37,950 bases of DNA from Paludibacteraceae bacterium (GTDB lineage Bacteria; Bacteroidota; Bacteroidia; Bacteroidales; Paludibacteraceae), in the NCBI GenBank assembly GCA_017446455.1, contig JAFSQV010000081.1, positions 1 to 37,950 on the forward strand, in the 5' to 3' direction. Of the stretch, positions 1 through 7,528 are shown one piece after another. The notes under the pieces were generated by a model that was given only the letters and a program-made list of their open reading frames with translations, had not been told where the DNA came from and made no database searches. Position 1 is the stretch's first letter; the number at the start of each line of letters is the position of its first letter. Both the position numbers and the translations under genes were made by a program.

Positions 1-1
1 C

Positions 2-160
2 GAGTTCTCGTACACCAACTACGAGCAGAAATACAGTCTGCCGGATGATGTGAACGAAGAAGAAATCAACGCCAAGGTAGAAGACGGTATTCTGACTATC
101 GAACTGCCGAAACTCCAGAAAGTAGTAGGCAAGACGACGAAGCAGATTGAGATCAAATAA
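2..160 (+). CDS. Hsp20/alpha-crystallin small heat shock protein, C-terminal fragment
   Basis: The reading frame is open from the window edge to a TAA at 158-160, giving the last 52 residues. The stretch KVEDGILTIELPK is the classic end of an alpha-crystallin domain (the 'DGvLtItlPK' strand), followed by a short basic tail ending in QIEIK. Proteins of this family are ATP-independent holdases that bind unfolding proteins in the cytoplasm. The gene is cut by the window, so its start, full length and promoter cannot be seen. A strong terminator follows at 222-250. Identification rests on the one motif, which is very typical. Confidence 0.88.
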   Translation, partial: EFSYTNYEQKYSLPDDVNEEEINAKVEDGILTIELPKLQKVVGKTTKQIEIK

Positions 161-161
161 A

Positions 162-215
162 GTTGAGAGTTGAGAGTTTAGAGAAGTTAAAGTTCTAAAG
201 TTTCAAAGTCGAAAG
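162..215. repeat. short tandem repeat tract, 7-bp then about 8-bp period (non-coding)
   Basis: Directly after the hsp20 stop codon come heptamer units GTTGAGA, GTTGAGA, GTTTAGA, then looser units built on AAAGT (GTTAAA, GTTCTAAA, GTTTCAAA). The same heptamers recur inside queA at 19149-19190. This is the non-coding version of the microrepeats found in several genes of this window. Confidence 0.7.
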
Positions 216-221
216 CATCAG

Positions 222-250
222 AAAACGGCAACCGGAAGGCTGCCGTTTTT
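222..250 (+). terminator. rho-independent terminator after hsp20, possibly bidirectional
   Basis: The stem AAAACGGCA (222-230) pairs perfectly with TGCCGTTTT (241-249) around a 10-nt loop and ends in a T-run. The A-run at the left foot gives the opposite strand a T-run too, so it may also stop the minus-strand gene ending at 326. Confidence 0.85.
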
Positions 251-325
251 ATTGCATACTGTTCGCTGTTTGCGAACGGCGAACACTTGGACTTATGCCA
301 GGATGTCTTTGTATTCGTCCGTGTG

Positions 326-1771
326 TTATCGTACTTCCATACCGGTGAGGGTGTAGATCTTGTCGCCGCGGAGGATGAGGATCCGGCCATCACGGATGAC
401 CTTATTGGTGATTGGTGATTGTTCATTGGTAATTTGTTCCAGGTCCTGCAGTTCCTTCGCGGGGCGTTCGTACTGCGCGTCCGTCCGTACGTCCCGTACA
501 CCGGGTTTGCCCAAGTAATACGGGTTCGCATTGTTGTTGAGCAACAGTCCCTGTACCTTAATCTGTTGGCCGATCAGTTCGGGATTGTCCTTCACATTGA
601 GCGCTGCGCGCGCATTGCCGCTTATCTGCACGGTGACATACTTCGCATCGTTCGTCTCGTCAGACGTAGCCGCCAGAACGAGGGATAGCGGGTCGGTATA
701 GGAGATGCCATCATAGTTGCCGTTCTCTTTGTTGTCATATCGCTTGACACCTCCGAGGACATAGCCAGTGACCCAATAATAGGTTCCCGTCCATACCGTT
801 CCTTCGTTGGCCGCCAAGAGGATGACATCCGCACAGGTATATGGATCGGGTTTGGTTCCGGCTCCCTGCAGATTAAGCGTACTCACTTCGAGTTGCAGAG
901 TGATACGTTTCTCGACCTGCTGTTGGGTCTTGTTGTCCTTTCCGCGGAGGTAGAGATAGCAGCCATGCATGTCTCCTGCCGAGGCTCCGGGCAGACAAGT
1001 GATCGTCAGTTCTCCTCCTAAGGCCGGTAAGGAAGCGGTACTGAGTTGGAACAAATCGGGTTCTCCTTCCGCGAGCGTAGCGGAGATAGTTCCGGTGAGG
1101 TTTGCTCCCTCGACATGCATCACGCGTTGCATAGCCTGGTAGTTCTTGCCCACGTAGCCGAAATCGACGGAATTGCCTTCGAGGGTACGGATAGCCCCGT
1201 CCGTGGGATCCGCCGGACGCACACAGACGTCATCCAAGAAGAAGCGGTGTTTGTAGAGCGAAGAGAACGTGATTTGAATGCCGCTTGTGATATCAGCGAT
1301 ACGGATAGTGACCGTTCTCCATTGATGTTGTTTGAGTTCGAAGGCACACGAATCGTTAGTCTGTCCGCCCCGGATAGCGACATAGAAGAGCGAATCGCCT
1401 TCCCACGGGGCGACGCGGAAAGAGAGGACCGCTTCTCCTTCGCAGGCGATGAAGGGCGTTTGGGCAGCACCTTGCTTGGTCGATGTGCCGACTTTGAGGC
1501 ATTGGAAACCGGCATTGCAATATGTGAAAGTCCACTCGGGTGCGTCCTGATAGATGACGATGGCTTTGGCGATGTCTCCTCCCCATTGGTTGTCGTTACC
1601 GCCGGTATAGCCGTAGTTCTCGCCTTCTTCGTCAAAACAGCGGCTGAAGCCCTCATAATAGATCGGCGCCATTTCCGCCTTCACGTTCACCACTCCGGTC
1701 ATCAGCGCCGTTAGACAGAGAATAAACAGGTATTTTTTAGCCGCAAGGGCACGAATAACTAAGTTTCTCAT
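326..1771 (-). CDS. secreted protein with OB-fold-like domain and C-terminal tail
   Basis: 481 residues. The N-terminus (RNLVIRALAAKKYLFILCLTALM... to VKA) is a signal peptide, with likely cleavage before EMAP. The first 180 residues look like a beta-sandwich: many alternating strands, aromatic-rich, with the motif FFLDDVCVRP. Residues about 303-440 (PYTCADVI ... YYWVTGYVLGG ... IKVQGLL) resemble the secreted OB-fold domain often labelled DUF6359 in Bacteroidetes. The last 25 residues (RDGRILILRGDKIYTLTG) match the tail of the protein at 8680-12330 and may be a sorting signal. Just before the tail a heptamer repeat encodes [10 protein letters not shown]. The role is unknown; export to the periplasm or cell surface is inferred. 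A consensus promoter lies at 1825-1855. Confidence 0.72.
   Translation of the reverse strand: MRNLVIRALAAKKYLFILCLTALMTGVVNVKAEMAPIYYEGFSRCFDEEGENYGYTGGNDNQWGGDIAKAIVIYQDAPEWTFTYCNAGFQCLKVGTSTKQGAAQTPFIACEGEAVLSFRVAPWEGDSLFYVAIRGGQTNDSCAFELKQHQWRTVTIRIADITSGIQITFSSLYKHRFFLDDVCVRPADPTDGAIRTLEGNSVDFGYVGKNYQAMQRVMHVEGANLTGTISATLAEGEPDLFQLSTASLPALGGELTITCLPGASAGDMHGCYLYLRGKDNKTQQQVEKRITLQLEVSTLNLQGAGTKPDPYTCADVILLAANEGTVWTGTYYWVTGYVLGGVKRYDNKENGNYDGISYTDPLSLVLAATSDETNDAKYVTVQISGNARAALNVKDNPELIGQQIKVQGLLLNNNANPYYLGKPGVRDVRTDAQYERPAKELQDLEQITNEQSPITNKVIRDGRILILRGDKIYTLTGMEVR
403..434 (-). repeat. in-frame heptamer repeat inside the secreted-protein gene
   Basis: Read on the coding strand, the units are ATTACCA, ATGAACA, ATCACCA, ATCACCA. 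They encode [10 protein letters not shown] in the linker before the C-terminal tail. Near-identical units in the same frame occur at 8757-8786 and 17217-17248. Confidence 0.75.
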
Positions 1772-1824
1772 ATCTTTACTATACTATTTGCGATTTTTCT
1801 TTTTCTCTTGCACGAAAAGTTGTG

Positions 1825-1855
1825 CAAAAGTACACACAAAAAATGACATACGCAA
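1825..1855 (-). promoter_or_regulatory. Bacteroidetes-type promoter for the secreted-protein gene
   Basis: On the minus strand, TTG (1855-1853) is followed after 20 bp by TACTTTTG (1832-1825). The extended -33 reads TTGCGTATGTCA and is followed by a T-tract. It points at the gene starting at 1771, leaving a leader of about 50 nt. Confidence 0.85.
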
Positions 1856-1884
1856 GCACGCAGGTCTTTTTTTTTGTCTATCTC

Positions 1885-1915
1885 TTGCATATGTCAAAAA
1901 AATGTAGTACTTTTG
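1885..1915 (+). promoter_or_regulatory. Bacteroidetes-type promoter of the hypB operon
   Basis: TTG (1885-1887), 20 bp, TACTTTTG (1908-1915). The extended -33 is TTGCATATGTCA, followed by an A-tract. It diverges from the promoter at 1825-1855. Expected transcription start is near 1921, which rules out the upstream ATGs at 1842 and 1891 as hypB starts. Confidence 0.88.
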
Positions 1916-1959
1916 CAGCGGAAATTGAACAAAACCGAATCATACCGGTGAAAAGCAAC

Positions 1960-2733
1960 ATGAATTCTGTCAAAATCATTGAAATAAAGAAGAGTGTCTT
2001 CGAGGATAACGACCGTGCGGCAGATGCCTTGCGCGGAGCGTTAAAGAAAAAAGGTGTGTACCTGCTTAACCTCATGTCTGCGCCGGGAAGCGGAAAGACG
2101 ACGACGCTCATTCAGACCATCAACCTGCTTAAAGACAAGATCCGTATTGCCGTCATGGAGGCCGATATAGACAGCGATGTCGATGCCATCAAGATCAAAG
2201 AGGGCACCGGCGTGGAGTCTATCCAGTTGCATACCGGCGGCATGTGCCATCTCGATGCGGAAATGACGCAGCAGGGGCTTGACGCGTTCGGCAATCGGTG
2301 TGCAGAGGTTCATACCGCTCCGCTAAATGAACAGGCAACCGATGCCTCCGCTCTCCCCACCGGACGCACTACGTTAGCGCCCGTCGGGGACCCCAGTATG
2401 GGGTTAGATCTGGTGATACTGGAGAATGTGGGGAATCTGGTTTGTCCGGCGGAGTTTGATACGGGTGCGGTGAAGAACGCGATGATACTCTCTGTGCCGG
2501 AAGGGCACGACAAACCCCTCAAATACCCGCTGATGTTCAGTGTATGCGACGTGGTCGTGATCAATAAGATCGACGTCATGCCTTATTTCGACTTCGACCT
2601 CGAGAAATGCAAAGAGTATATCCACATGCGCAATCCCAAGGCGCAAGTGATCCCTGTCTGCGCCAAGACGGGAGAAGGAGTGGAGGCGTTTGCCGATTGG
2701 CTCTTGACCGAAGTCAAGAATTGGAAGGAATAA
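1960..2733 (+). CDS. hypB: hydrogenase/nickel-enzyme maturation GTPase HypB
   Basis: 257 residues from ATG 1960, chosen because the promoter lies at 1885-1915 and homology begins at VKIIEIKKSVFEDNDR. HypB is a SIMIBI-class GTPase that, with HypA, loads nickel into [NiFe]-hydrogenase or other nickel enzymes. Visible motifs are the P-loop APGSGKTT, the metal-binding GGMCHLDA, ENVGNLVCP and the base-recognition NKID. There is no Cys/His-rich N-terminal nickel-storage region. Between GLDAFG and LDLVILENVGN lies an extra stretch of about 30 residues (EVHTAPLNEQATDASALP and on), encoded by a repeat element also found in the radical SAM gene. It falls in a loop before the ENVGN strand; the motifs on both sides are intact, so the protein is probably active. 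Confidence 0.92.
   Translation: MNSVKIIEIKKSVFEDNDRAADALRGALKKKGVYLLNLMSAPGSGKTTTLIQTINLLKDKIRIAVMEADIDSDVDAIKIKEGTGVESIQLHTGGMCHLDAEMTQQGLDAFGNRCAEVHTAPLNEQATDASALPTGRTTLAPVGDPSMGLDLVILENVGNLVCPAEFDTGAVKNAMILSVPEGHDKPLKYPLMFSVCDVVVINKIDVMPYFDFDLEKCKEYIHMRNPKAQVIPVCAKTGEGVEAFADWLLTEVKNWKE
2287..2403 (+). repeat. REP-like element inserted in frame in hypB (copy 1)
   Basis: The first 72 nt (2287-2358) align without gaps to 16015-16086 in the radical SAM gene, differing at about ten positions. The arm contains the inverted repeat GTTCAT (2308-2313) / ATGAAC (2327-2332). After CTCCCC comes a hairpin with CCCC/GGGG feet (about 2355-2389) whose sequence differs between copies, then GGACCCCA and CCCCAGTATGGGG. 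The whole element is translated. Confidence 0.82.
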
Positions 2734-2740
2734 CTAAAAT

Positions 2741-2776
2741 TGAAAGTTTTAAAGTGTAAAAGTATTCAAAGAACAT
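2741..2776 (+). repeat. 8-bp-period repeat tract between hypB and the oxidoreductase gene
   Basis: Units TGAAAGTT, TTAAAGTG, TAAAAGTA, TTCAAAGA follow the hypB stop codon. Non-coding. Confidence 0.6.
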
Positions 2777-2793
2777 AAACCTAAAAAAGTCTT

Positions 2794-5646
2794 ATGCCTG
2801 AAATGTCGAAGAAATTTGTGCCGAAGCACAAGGGGGACAAGAATCCCAACCCAAAACTGCTGAAGTTCGTTCGGCACGTGACAGACCGCGTACCCGGAAA
2901 GATCAAGATGGACACCGATGCCCCGGAATACTGGGGATTGGCGTGTATCTTCGAGGACGAGATGGATGCGGTGACGCGTGAGGCGTCGCTGGATCTGCTG
3001 CTGGACATGCTGCCCGGTGATTTCTTCAAGGTTCGCAAGCATCACACGTACGCGCAGCTGCACGCGATGAATGCCGAGAAACATTATACGCCGGACGACA
3101 AGAGTCTGGACGACCTGCTCGACAAACTGTCGTATTTCGGTATGCTCGAGTATGACTACGGCGATAAGTATCCGAAGAAGGACAATGGACAATGGACAAT
3201 GGACAAAGAGAGGTCCCATTTCACGCGTGAAGAGCGTGTCTATTGGGTGCCGATGTTTGTGCCGGGAAGTGCCGAATACACGAACATGAACACGGATCTG
3301 ATGGACAAGCACCCGGAGTTGGCGATGTTCTTCGAGCGCATGACGTTCCTGCCGCTGGAGAAGATCACGCCGATGGTGCCGATGGGTGGTTCGGGTATCG
3401 GTATGCACGTCATCCCCGTGGAGAAAGCCATCTCGATGGAGAACCAGAGTGTGGACATCGAGCATATCTCCTATTGGCTCAAGAAATACGAAGGCCATAT
3501 CGGCGTCGGTATCTGTAGTTGCCGCTACGGCCGCAAGAAACTCGAAGAAGGTTGTGCGGACGACTATCGGGACTGGTGTATTGGCGTAGGCGACATGGCG
3601 GACTACCTGCGCGAGACGGGTCGCGGACATGATATCACCTATGACGAGGCGATGGCCATCTTGAAGAAAGCCGAAGACCACGGGTTTGTGCACCAGGTGA
3701 CGAACATCGACGGCGAAGGAAAGATCTTCGCAATCTGCAACTGCAACGTCAAGATTTGCAATGCCCTCCGTACTTCCCAACTGTTCAACACCCCGAACCT
3801 GAGCCGCAGTGCGTATGTGGCAAAGGTCGAGCCGCAGAACTGCGTAGCTTGCGGTCGGTGCGTAGAGTACTGTCCTGCCGGTGCAGTCAAACTCGGTCAG
3901 AAACTATGCACGAAACACGGTCCGCAGACCTACCCGAAGCAAGAGTTGCCGGACGCTTCCAAGTGGGGCGAGCACAAGTGGGACGAAGACTACCGTGATA
4001 AGAATAGGATTAACTGCTACCCGACGGGAACGGCGCCTTGTAAGACCGCTTGTCCGGCGCATATCGCCGTGCAGGGCTATCTGAAGAAAGCCGCCGAAGG
4101 CAAGTATACGGAAGCGCTCGAACTCATCAAGCGTGAGAACCCCTTCCCGGCAGTTTGCGGACGTATCTGTAACCGCCGTTGTGAGGACGCTTGTACGCGC
4201 GGAACGATTGACCGCGCAGTCGCGATTGATGCCGTGAAGAAATTCATTGCGGAGAAAGACTTGCATGCCGAGACACGTTTTGTTCCCGAAGTCAATATAT
4301 GCTCCAATGTGCAAGAACGTTGGGACGAGAAGATCGCCATCATCGGTGGTGGTCCTTCCGGTCTGAGTTGCGCCTATTACCTCGCTACGATGGGTTACAA
4401 GCCCACCGTCTTCGAGCGCAATGAGCAACCGGGCGGTATGTTGCGGTATGGTATCCCATCGTATAAACTCGATAAGAAAGTCATTGACGCGGAGATCGAT
4501 ATCATGCGCGAGATAGGCGTGGAGATACGCTGCGGCGTGGAGGTCGGCAAGGACATCACGATTGCCCAACTGCGCGAGCAAGGCTACAAAGGATTCTATG
4601 TCGCTATCGGTTGCCAGGGCGGTCGCCTGCCGGGTATCGAAGGCCAAGACCTGAAGGGATGTACCACTGCGATTGATTTCCTCCATGATGCCAACTGCGG
4701 ACAGAAGAAGGTTACCGGCAAAGTGGTTGTGGTGGGCGGCGGAAACGTAGCCATCGACGCGGCGCGCGTAGCGAAACGCAGCGGCGCTTCGGAAGTGACG
4801 ATGCTCTCGCTGGAGACCGAAGACATCATGCCCGCATCGCTCGAAGAGCGTATGGAAGCCCGCGAGGACGGTGTGGTACTCAACCCGGGATGGGGACCGG
4901 TGAAAGTGAAAGGCGGAAAATCGAAAGTAGAAAGTATCACCTTCAAGAAATGCGTGTCGGTCTTCGATAAGGATCATAAGTTTGCGCCGACGTTCGATGA
5001 GTCTCAAACCATCACGCTGGAGGCCGATATGGTGATTTTCGCTATCGGTCAGACGGTGGTACTCAAGGACCTGCTGAAAGATACGAAAGTGGAGTTCTTC
5101 CGCGGCGTCTATCCGGTAGCGGACAAGCTGACGCTGCAGACCGCCGAACCCGATATCTTCGTGGGTGGAGACGTGTTCACCGGTCCGAAGTTCGCCATCG
5201 ATGCGATTGCCACGGGTAAAGAGGCGGCGGAGAGTCTGCATCGCTTCGTACAACACGGCCATATGACGATTGGCCGTAACCGCCGGGACTTCATTGAGTT
5301 GAACAAACAGGACATCCTCGTAGAGCAATACGATAACGGCAGTCGCCAAGACCCCGGTGTGGTGCCGACGAAGTCGAATTTCGAGGAATATCATGGTACG
5401 CTGACCGAAGAGCAGATGAAGAAAGAGACGGCGCGATGCCTCAGTTGCGGTGCGTCTGTAGTGGATGAGAACCGCTGTATCGGTTGCGGTATATGCACCA
5501 CCAAGTGCGCCTTCGACGCTATCCACCTGCACCGCGAGCACCCCGAGGCAAGTATTATGCGGACGTCCGAGAATAAGTTCGACGGCATCCTGCCGTACAT
5601 GATCAAGCGCGCCGGCAAGATCATTGTTAAAGGGTTAAAGGGTTAG
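2794..5646 (+). CDS. GltD-like FAD/NAD(P) oxidoreductase with several Fe-S cluster motifs
   Basis: 950 residues, cytoplasmic. Around residues 240-330 is a Cys-rich region (ICSCRYGRKK ... CADDYRDWC ... CNCNVKIC). Near 350 is a [4Fe-4S] motif CVACGRCVEYCP. Residues about 410-480 match the N-terminal Fe-S domain of glutamate synthase small subunits (CKTACPAH, VCGRICNRRCEDAC). The FAD-binding GGGPSG is near 517 and the NAD(P)-binding GGGNVAID near 649. A C-terminal ferredoxin-like site reads CIGCGICTTKC. It should pass electrons between NAD(P)H and ferredoxin or another Fe-S partner, but the substrate cannot be told. The gene sits between hypB and hypA. Two short repeats are embedded (3180-3207, 4904-4940) and the C-terminus KGLKG is itself encoded by repeat sequence. 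Confidence 0.83.
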   Translation: MPEMSKKFVPKHKGDKNPNPKLLKFVRHVTDRVPGKIKMDTDAPEYWGLACIFEDEMDAVTREASLDLLLDMLPGDFFKVRKHHTYAQLHAMNAEKHYTPDDKSLDDLLDKLSYFGMLEYDYGDKYPKKDNGQWTMDKERSHFTREERVYWVPMFVPGSAEYTNMNTDLMDKHPELAMFFERMTFLPLEKITPMVPMGGSGIGMHVIPVEKAISMENQSVDIEHISYWLKKYEGHIGVGICSCRYGRKKLEEGCADDYRDWCIGVGDMADYLRETGRGHDITYDEAMAILKKAEDHGFVHQVTNIDGEGKIFAICNCNVKICNALRTSQLFNTPNLSRSAYVAKVEPQNCVACGRCVEYCPAGAVKLGQKLCTKHGPQTYPKQELPDASKWGEHKWDEDYRDKNRINCYPTGTAPCKTACPAHIAVQGYLKKAAEGKYTEALELIKRENPFPAVCGRICNRRCEDACTRGTIDRAVAIDAVKKFIAEKDLHAETRFVPEVNICSNVQERWDEKIAIIGGGPSGLSCAYYLATMGYKPTVFERNEQPGGMLRYGIPSYKLDKKVIDAEIDIMREIGVEIRCGVEVGKDITIAQLREQGYKGFYVAIGCQGGRLPGIEGQDLKGCTTAIDFLHDANCGQKKVTGKVVVVGGGNVAIDAARVAKRSGASEVTMLSLETEDIMPASLEERMEAREDGVVLNPGWGPVKVKGGKSKVESITFKKCVSVFDKDHKFAPTFDESQTITLEADMVIFAIGQTVVLKDLLKDTKVEFFRGVYPVADKLTLQTAEPDIFVGGDVFTGPKFAIDAIATGKEAAESLHRFVQHGHMTIGRNRRDFIELNKQDILVEQYDNGSRQDPGVVPTKSNFEEYHGTLTEEQMKKETARCLSCGASVVDENRCIGCGICTTKCAFDAIHLHREHPEASIMRTSENKFDGILPYMIKRAGKIIVKGLKG
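3180..3207 (+). repeat. in-frame heptamer repeat (GGACAAT)n in the oxidoreductase gene
   Basis: Three perfect GGACAAT units and one GGACAAA. They encode KDNGQWTMDKE at residues about 130-139, between YDYGDKYP and the conserved-looking VYWVPMFVPGS. Twenty-eight bases of this periodicity are unlike the surrounding codon pattern. Confidence 0.8.
4904..4940 (+). repeat. degenerate heptamer repeat in the oxidoreductase gene
   Basis: Units GTGAAAG, TGAAAGG, CGGAAAA, TCGAAAG, TAGAAAG. They encode VKVKGGKSKVES between GWGP and the ITFKKC strand. It is weaker than the other tracts and could be an ordinary Lys-rich loop. Confidence 0.45.
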
Positions 5647-5658
5647 AGGATTAGAGGA
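5626..5658 (+). repeat. 8-bp-period repeat across the oxidoreductase stop codon
   Basis: Units GGTTAAAG, GGTTAGAG, GATTAGAG, GATG run through the last codons (VKGLKG) and the stop, up to the hypA start codon at 5658. The repeat therefore supplies the C-terminus of one gene and the leader of the next. Confidence 0.65.
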
Positions 5659-5999
5659 TGCACGAACTGGGTATCGTCTTTTATATCATCCGCGACGTCA
5701 AGAAGGCGGCAGAAGAGCACGGCGTGAAGCATGTCTCAGCTGTGGTGATGAGTATCGGCGAGGTATCGACCATCATCCCCGACTACCTGCAAGACTGCTG
5801 GCGCTGGGCGGCGGATAAAGAGGAGATGCTCAAGGGCTGCGAACTGAAGATCGAACCCATACCGGCGGTGACGCATTGCGACAGTTGCGGACAGGATTAC
5901 CCCACCGTCGCACATGGAAAGATTTGTCCCCATTGCGGCAGCGAACAGACCTGGCTGCTACGGGGCAACGAAGTAGAAATCAAACAAATAGAAGTATAA
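5658..5999 (+). CDS. hypA: hydrogenase/nickel-enzyme maturation protein HypA
   Basis: 113 residues, the usual size for HypA/HybF. It begins MHELGI; His2 with its neighbour Glu3 is the nickel-binding site of the family. The zinc site is made by two Cys pairs, CDSC (about residue 74) and CPHC (about residue 92). HypA delivers nickel together with HypB to apo-hydrogenase or, in some bacteria, to urease. It is the third gene of the operon that starts with hypB. No hypC, D, E or F and no hydrogenase subunit genes lie in the window, so the nickel enzyme served is unknown. Confidence 0.94.
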   Translation: MHELGIVFYIIRDVKKAAEEHGVKHVSAVVMSIGEVSTIIPDYLQDCWRWAADKEEMLKGCELKIEPIPAVTHCDSCGQDYPTVAHGKICPHCGSEQTWLLRGNEVEIKQIEV

Positions 6000-6000
6000 T

Positions 6001-6327
6001 ATGGCTTGTTTTATTGTACCCTTAACGCAGGCGGTAGCTACGACCATTTACCGCAAAACCACCAAACATCCTGACTCTTTTGTCGGACGTAACCTCAAGA
6101 CCCTTGAACTCATGCTCTGGGGCGGTTCGCTGATGCTGATTGTGGATCATATCATCAACGGCGAGGTGACGTATCTCTATCCTTTCTTCACGGCCCTCGA
6201 GACGGAAGGAGGCGCACTCGTCATGCTCCGCGAGATGCTGACGGTCGGAGTGCCGATGTCGGTGTTAGTGACGGCTGTTTGGGCTATCTGGTGCTATGCT
6301 AAAGAACGCAAAACTGCGTCAATATAA
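6001..6327 (+). CDS. small membrane protein of unknown function
   Basis: 108 residues, starting one base after the hypA stop codon. Two clear membrane segments are visible, around LELMLWGGSLMLIVDHII and TVGVPMSVLVTAVWAIWCY, and the N-terminus (ACFIVPLTQAVATTIY) may be a third. A short basic loop RKTTKHPDSFVGRN separates the first two. I do not recognise a named family. Its position between hypA and the larger membrane protein suggests the two membrane proteins act together, possibly in metal or redox transport, but nothing in the sequence proves it. Confidence 0.72.
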   Translation: MACFIVPLTQAVATTIYRKTTKHPDSFVGRNLKTLELMLWGGSLMLIVDHIINGEVTYLYPFFTALETEGGALVMLREMLTVGVPMSVLVTAVWAIWCYAKERKTASI

Positions 6328-6360
6328 ATCAATTCATTTAATCTTTAAATCATTACAAGT

Positions 6361-7467
6361 ATGTTTTTTGAAGTTTATGGAGAGCATGCTCTCATCCAAT
6401 GGGTGATGCTATTCGTTGTGCTCGCCGGTCTGATTCTGTGGAATGAGTTCGCGCGCCGTACCAAACTCGGCGGTGCCATCACATTCTTCGCTATCCCGCT
6501 GGCGCTGACCGTGTATTTCATCGCCATCGCTGTCGGTGCCCGTATGGGTGCTGAATGGGCAGTCACGAACCAAACGCACGTGTACATGAACGGTTGGTTC
6601 CACTATGCGAAACTGTATGCTGCCCTCACCGGCTGTATCGGTTTCATGATGATCAAGTACGAGTGGGGTATCGGTGCAAAACGCTGGTTCAAGCCCTTCC
6701 CGTTCATCATCGTAGCCATTAACATCCTGATTGCTGTCTGCTCAGATTTCGAGTCGGCTATCTGCGGTTGGAACAAGTGGTGGTTGTCGAGCGAAGGAGT
6801 GTGGTTGTATGGCGGTTGGCACAACGTATTCAACGGTGTTGCCGGTCTGTTCAACATCTTCTGTATGACCGCTTGGTGGAACGTTTATCCGAGCAAAGAC
6901 AAGAAGGATATGATCTGGGCGGATATGACGTGGGTGTTCATCGTAGTGTATGATATCTGGAACTTCGCTTACACCTACAACTGCTTGCCGACGCACAGCT
7001 GGTACTGCGGTATCGCGCTGCTGGTTGCTCCGACGATTGCAGCTATCTGCTGGAACCGTGGTGGTTGGATCCAGAATCGCGCTAACACCCTCGCTATCTG
7101 GTGTATGTTCGCGCAGGTATTCCCGCTCTTCCAAGAGACGTTCTTCAACGGAAAGCAGTTCTTCCCCTGGGCTGTTCTGCCGGTACAGTACGTCAATGGT
7201 ATCGAGACCGTTAACGCTATCTATGCCGCTTCCGGTCTGGGCGAGGAAGTAGTGGCTCACACGACGGTTGTGGCTGAAGGTGCAACGGCTGCTAACCCGA
7301 ATGCAATGCTCGTCATCAGTGCACTCGCACTCATCACGAACATCATCGCCTTCGGTTACATCATGCACCAGGCACGTGTACGCAAGATCAATCCGTATAA
7401 GGAGGATGTCTTCGTTAACCAGAAGTACTACAAAGACTCGATGGCTCGCGCCGTGGTCAACAGCTAA
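6361..7467 (+). CDS. polytopic membrane protein, DUF5692-like
   Basis: 368 residues with about nine hydrophobic segments (for example WVMLFVVLAGLILW, GGAITFFAIPLALTVYFIA, FPFIIVAINILIAVC, YCGIALLVAPTIAAICW, AMLVISALALITNIIAF). It is rich in Trp and Tyr (GWNKWWLSSEGVWLYGGWHN). The pattern NEFARRTKLGG near the N-terminus and the overall layout recall the DUF5692 family, which has no assigned function. It is the last gene of the hypB operon and is followed by a strong terminator. The family name is from memory and is moderately uncertain; its membrane nature is clear. Confidence 0.7.
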   Translation: MFFEVYGEHALIQWVMLFVVLAGLILWNEFARRTKLGGAITFFAIPLALTVYFIAIAVGARMGAEWAVTNQTHVYMNGWFHYAKLYAALTGCIGFMMIKYEWGIGAKRWFKPFPFIIVAINILIAVCSDFESAICGWNKWWLSSEGVWLYGGWHNVFNGVAGLFNIFCMTAWWNVYPSKDKKDMIWADMTWVFIVVYDIWNFAYTYNCLPTHSWYCGIALLVAPTIAAICWNRGGWIQNRANTLAIWCMFAQVFPLFQETFFNGKQFFPWAVLPVQYVNGIETVNAIYAASGLGEEVVAHTTVVAEGATAANPNAMLVISALALITNIIAFGYIMHQARVRKINPYKEDVFVNQKYYKDSMARAVVNS

Positions 7468-7487
7468 TAGCCTGCAATCCTTTTAAC

Positions 7488-7524
7488 AATTACGCGCCCC
7501 GTATGAGGCGCGTAATTTGTTTTA
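7488..7524 (+). terminator. strong rho-independent terminator between convergent genes
   Basis: AATTACGCGCC (7488-7498) pairs perfectly with GGCGCGTAATT (7507-7517) around an 8-nt loop and is followed by TGTTTTAT. It ends the hypB operon. The same hairpin on the other strand has a weaker T-rich tail and may also serve the aminotransferase gene ending at 7529. Confidence 0.92.
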
Positions 7525-7528
7525 TATG

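Noticed and set aside
256..286. GTTCGC/GCGAAC hairpin near the hsp20 terminator as a second terminator or attachment site
   Set aside because: Short stem without a T-run, and the strong terminator at 222-250 is sufficient.
3904..5541. A 545-codon open frame antisense to the Fe-S oxidoreductase
   Set aside because: Same explanation; the sense strand encodes clear cofactor motifs throughout.
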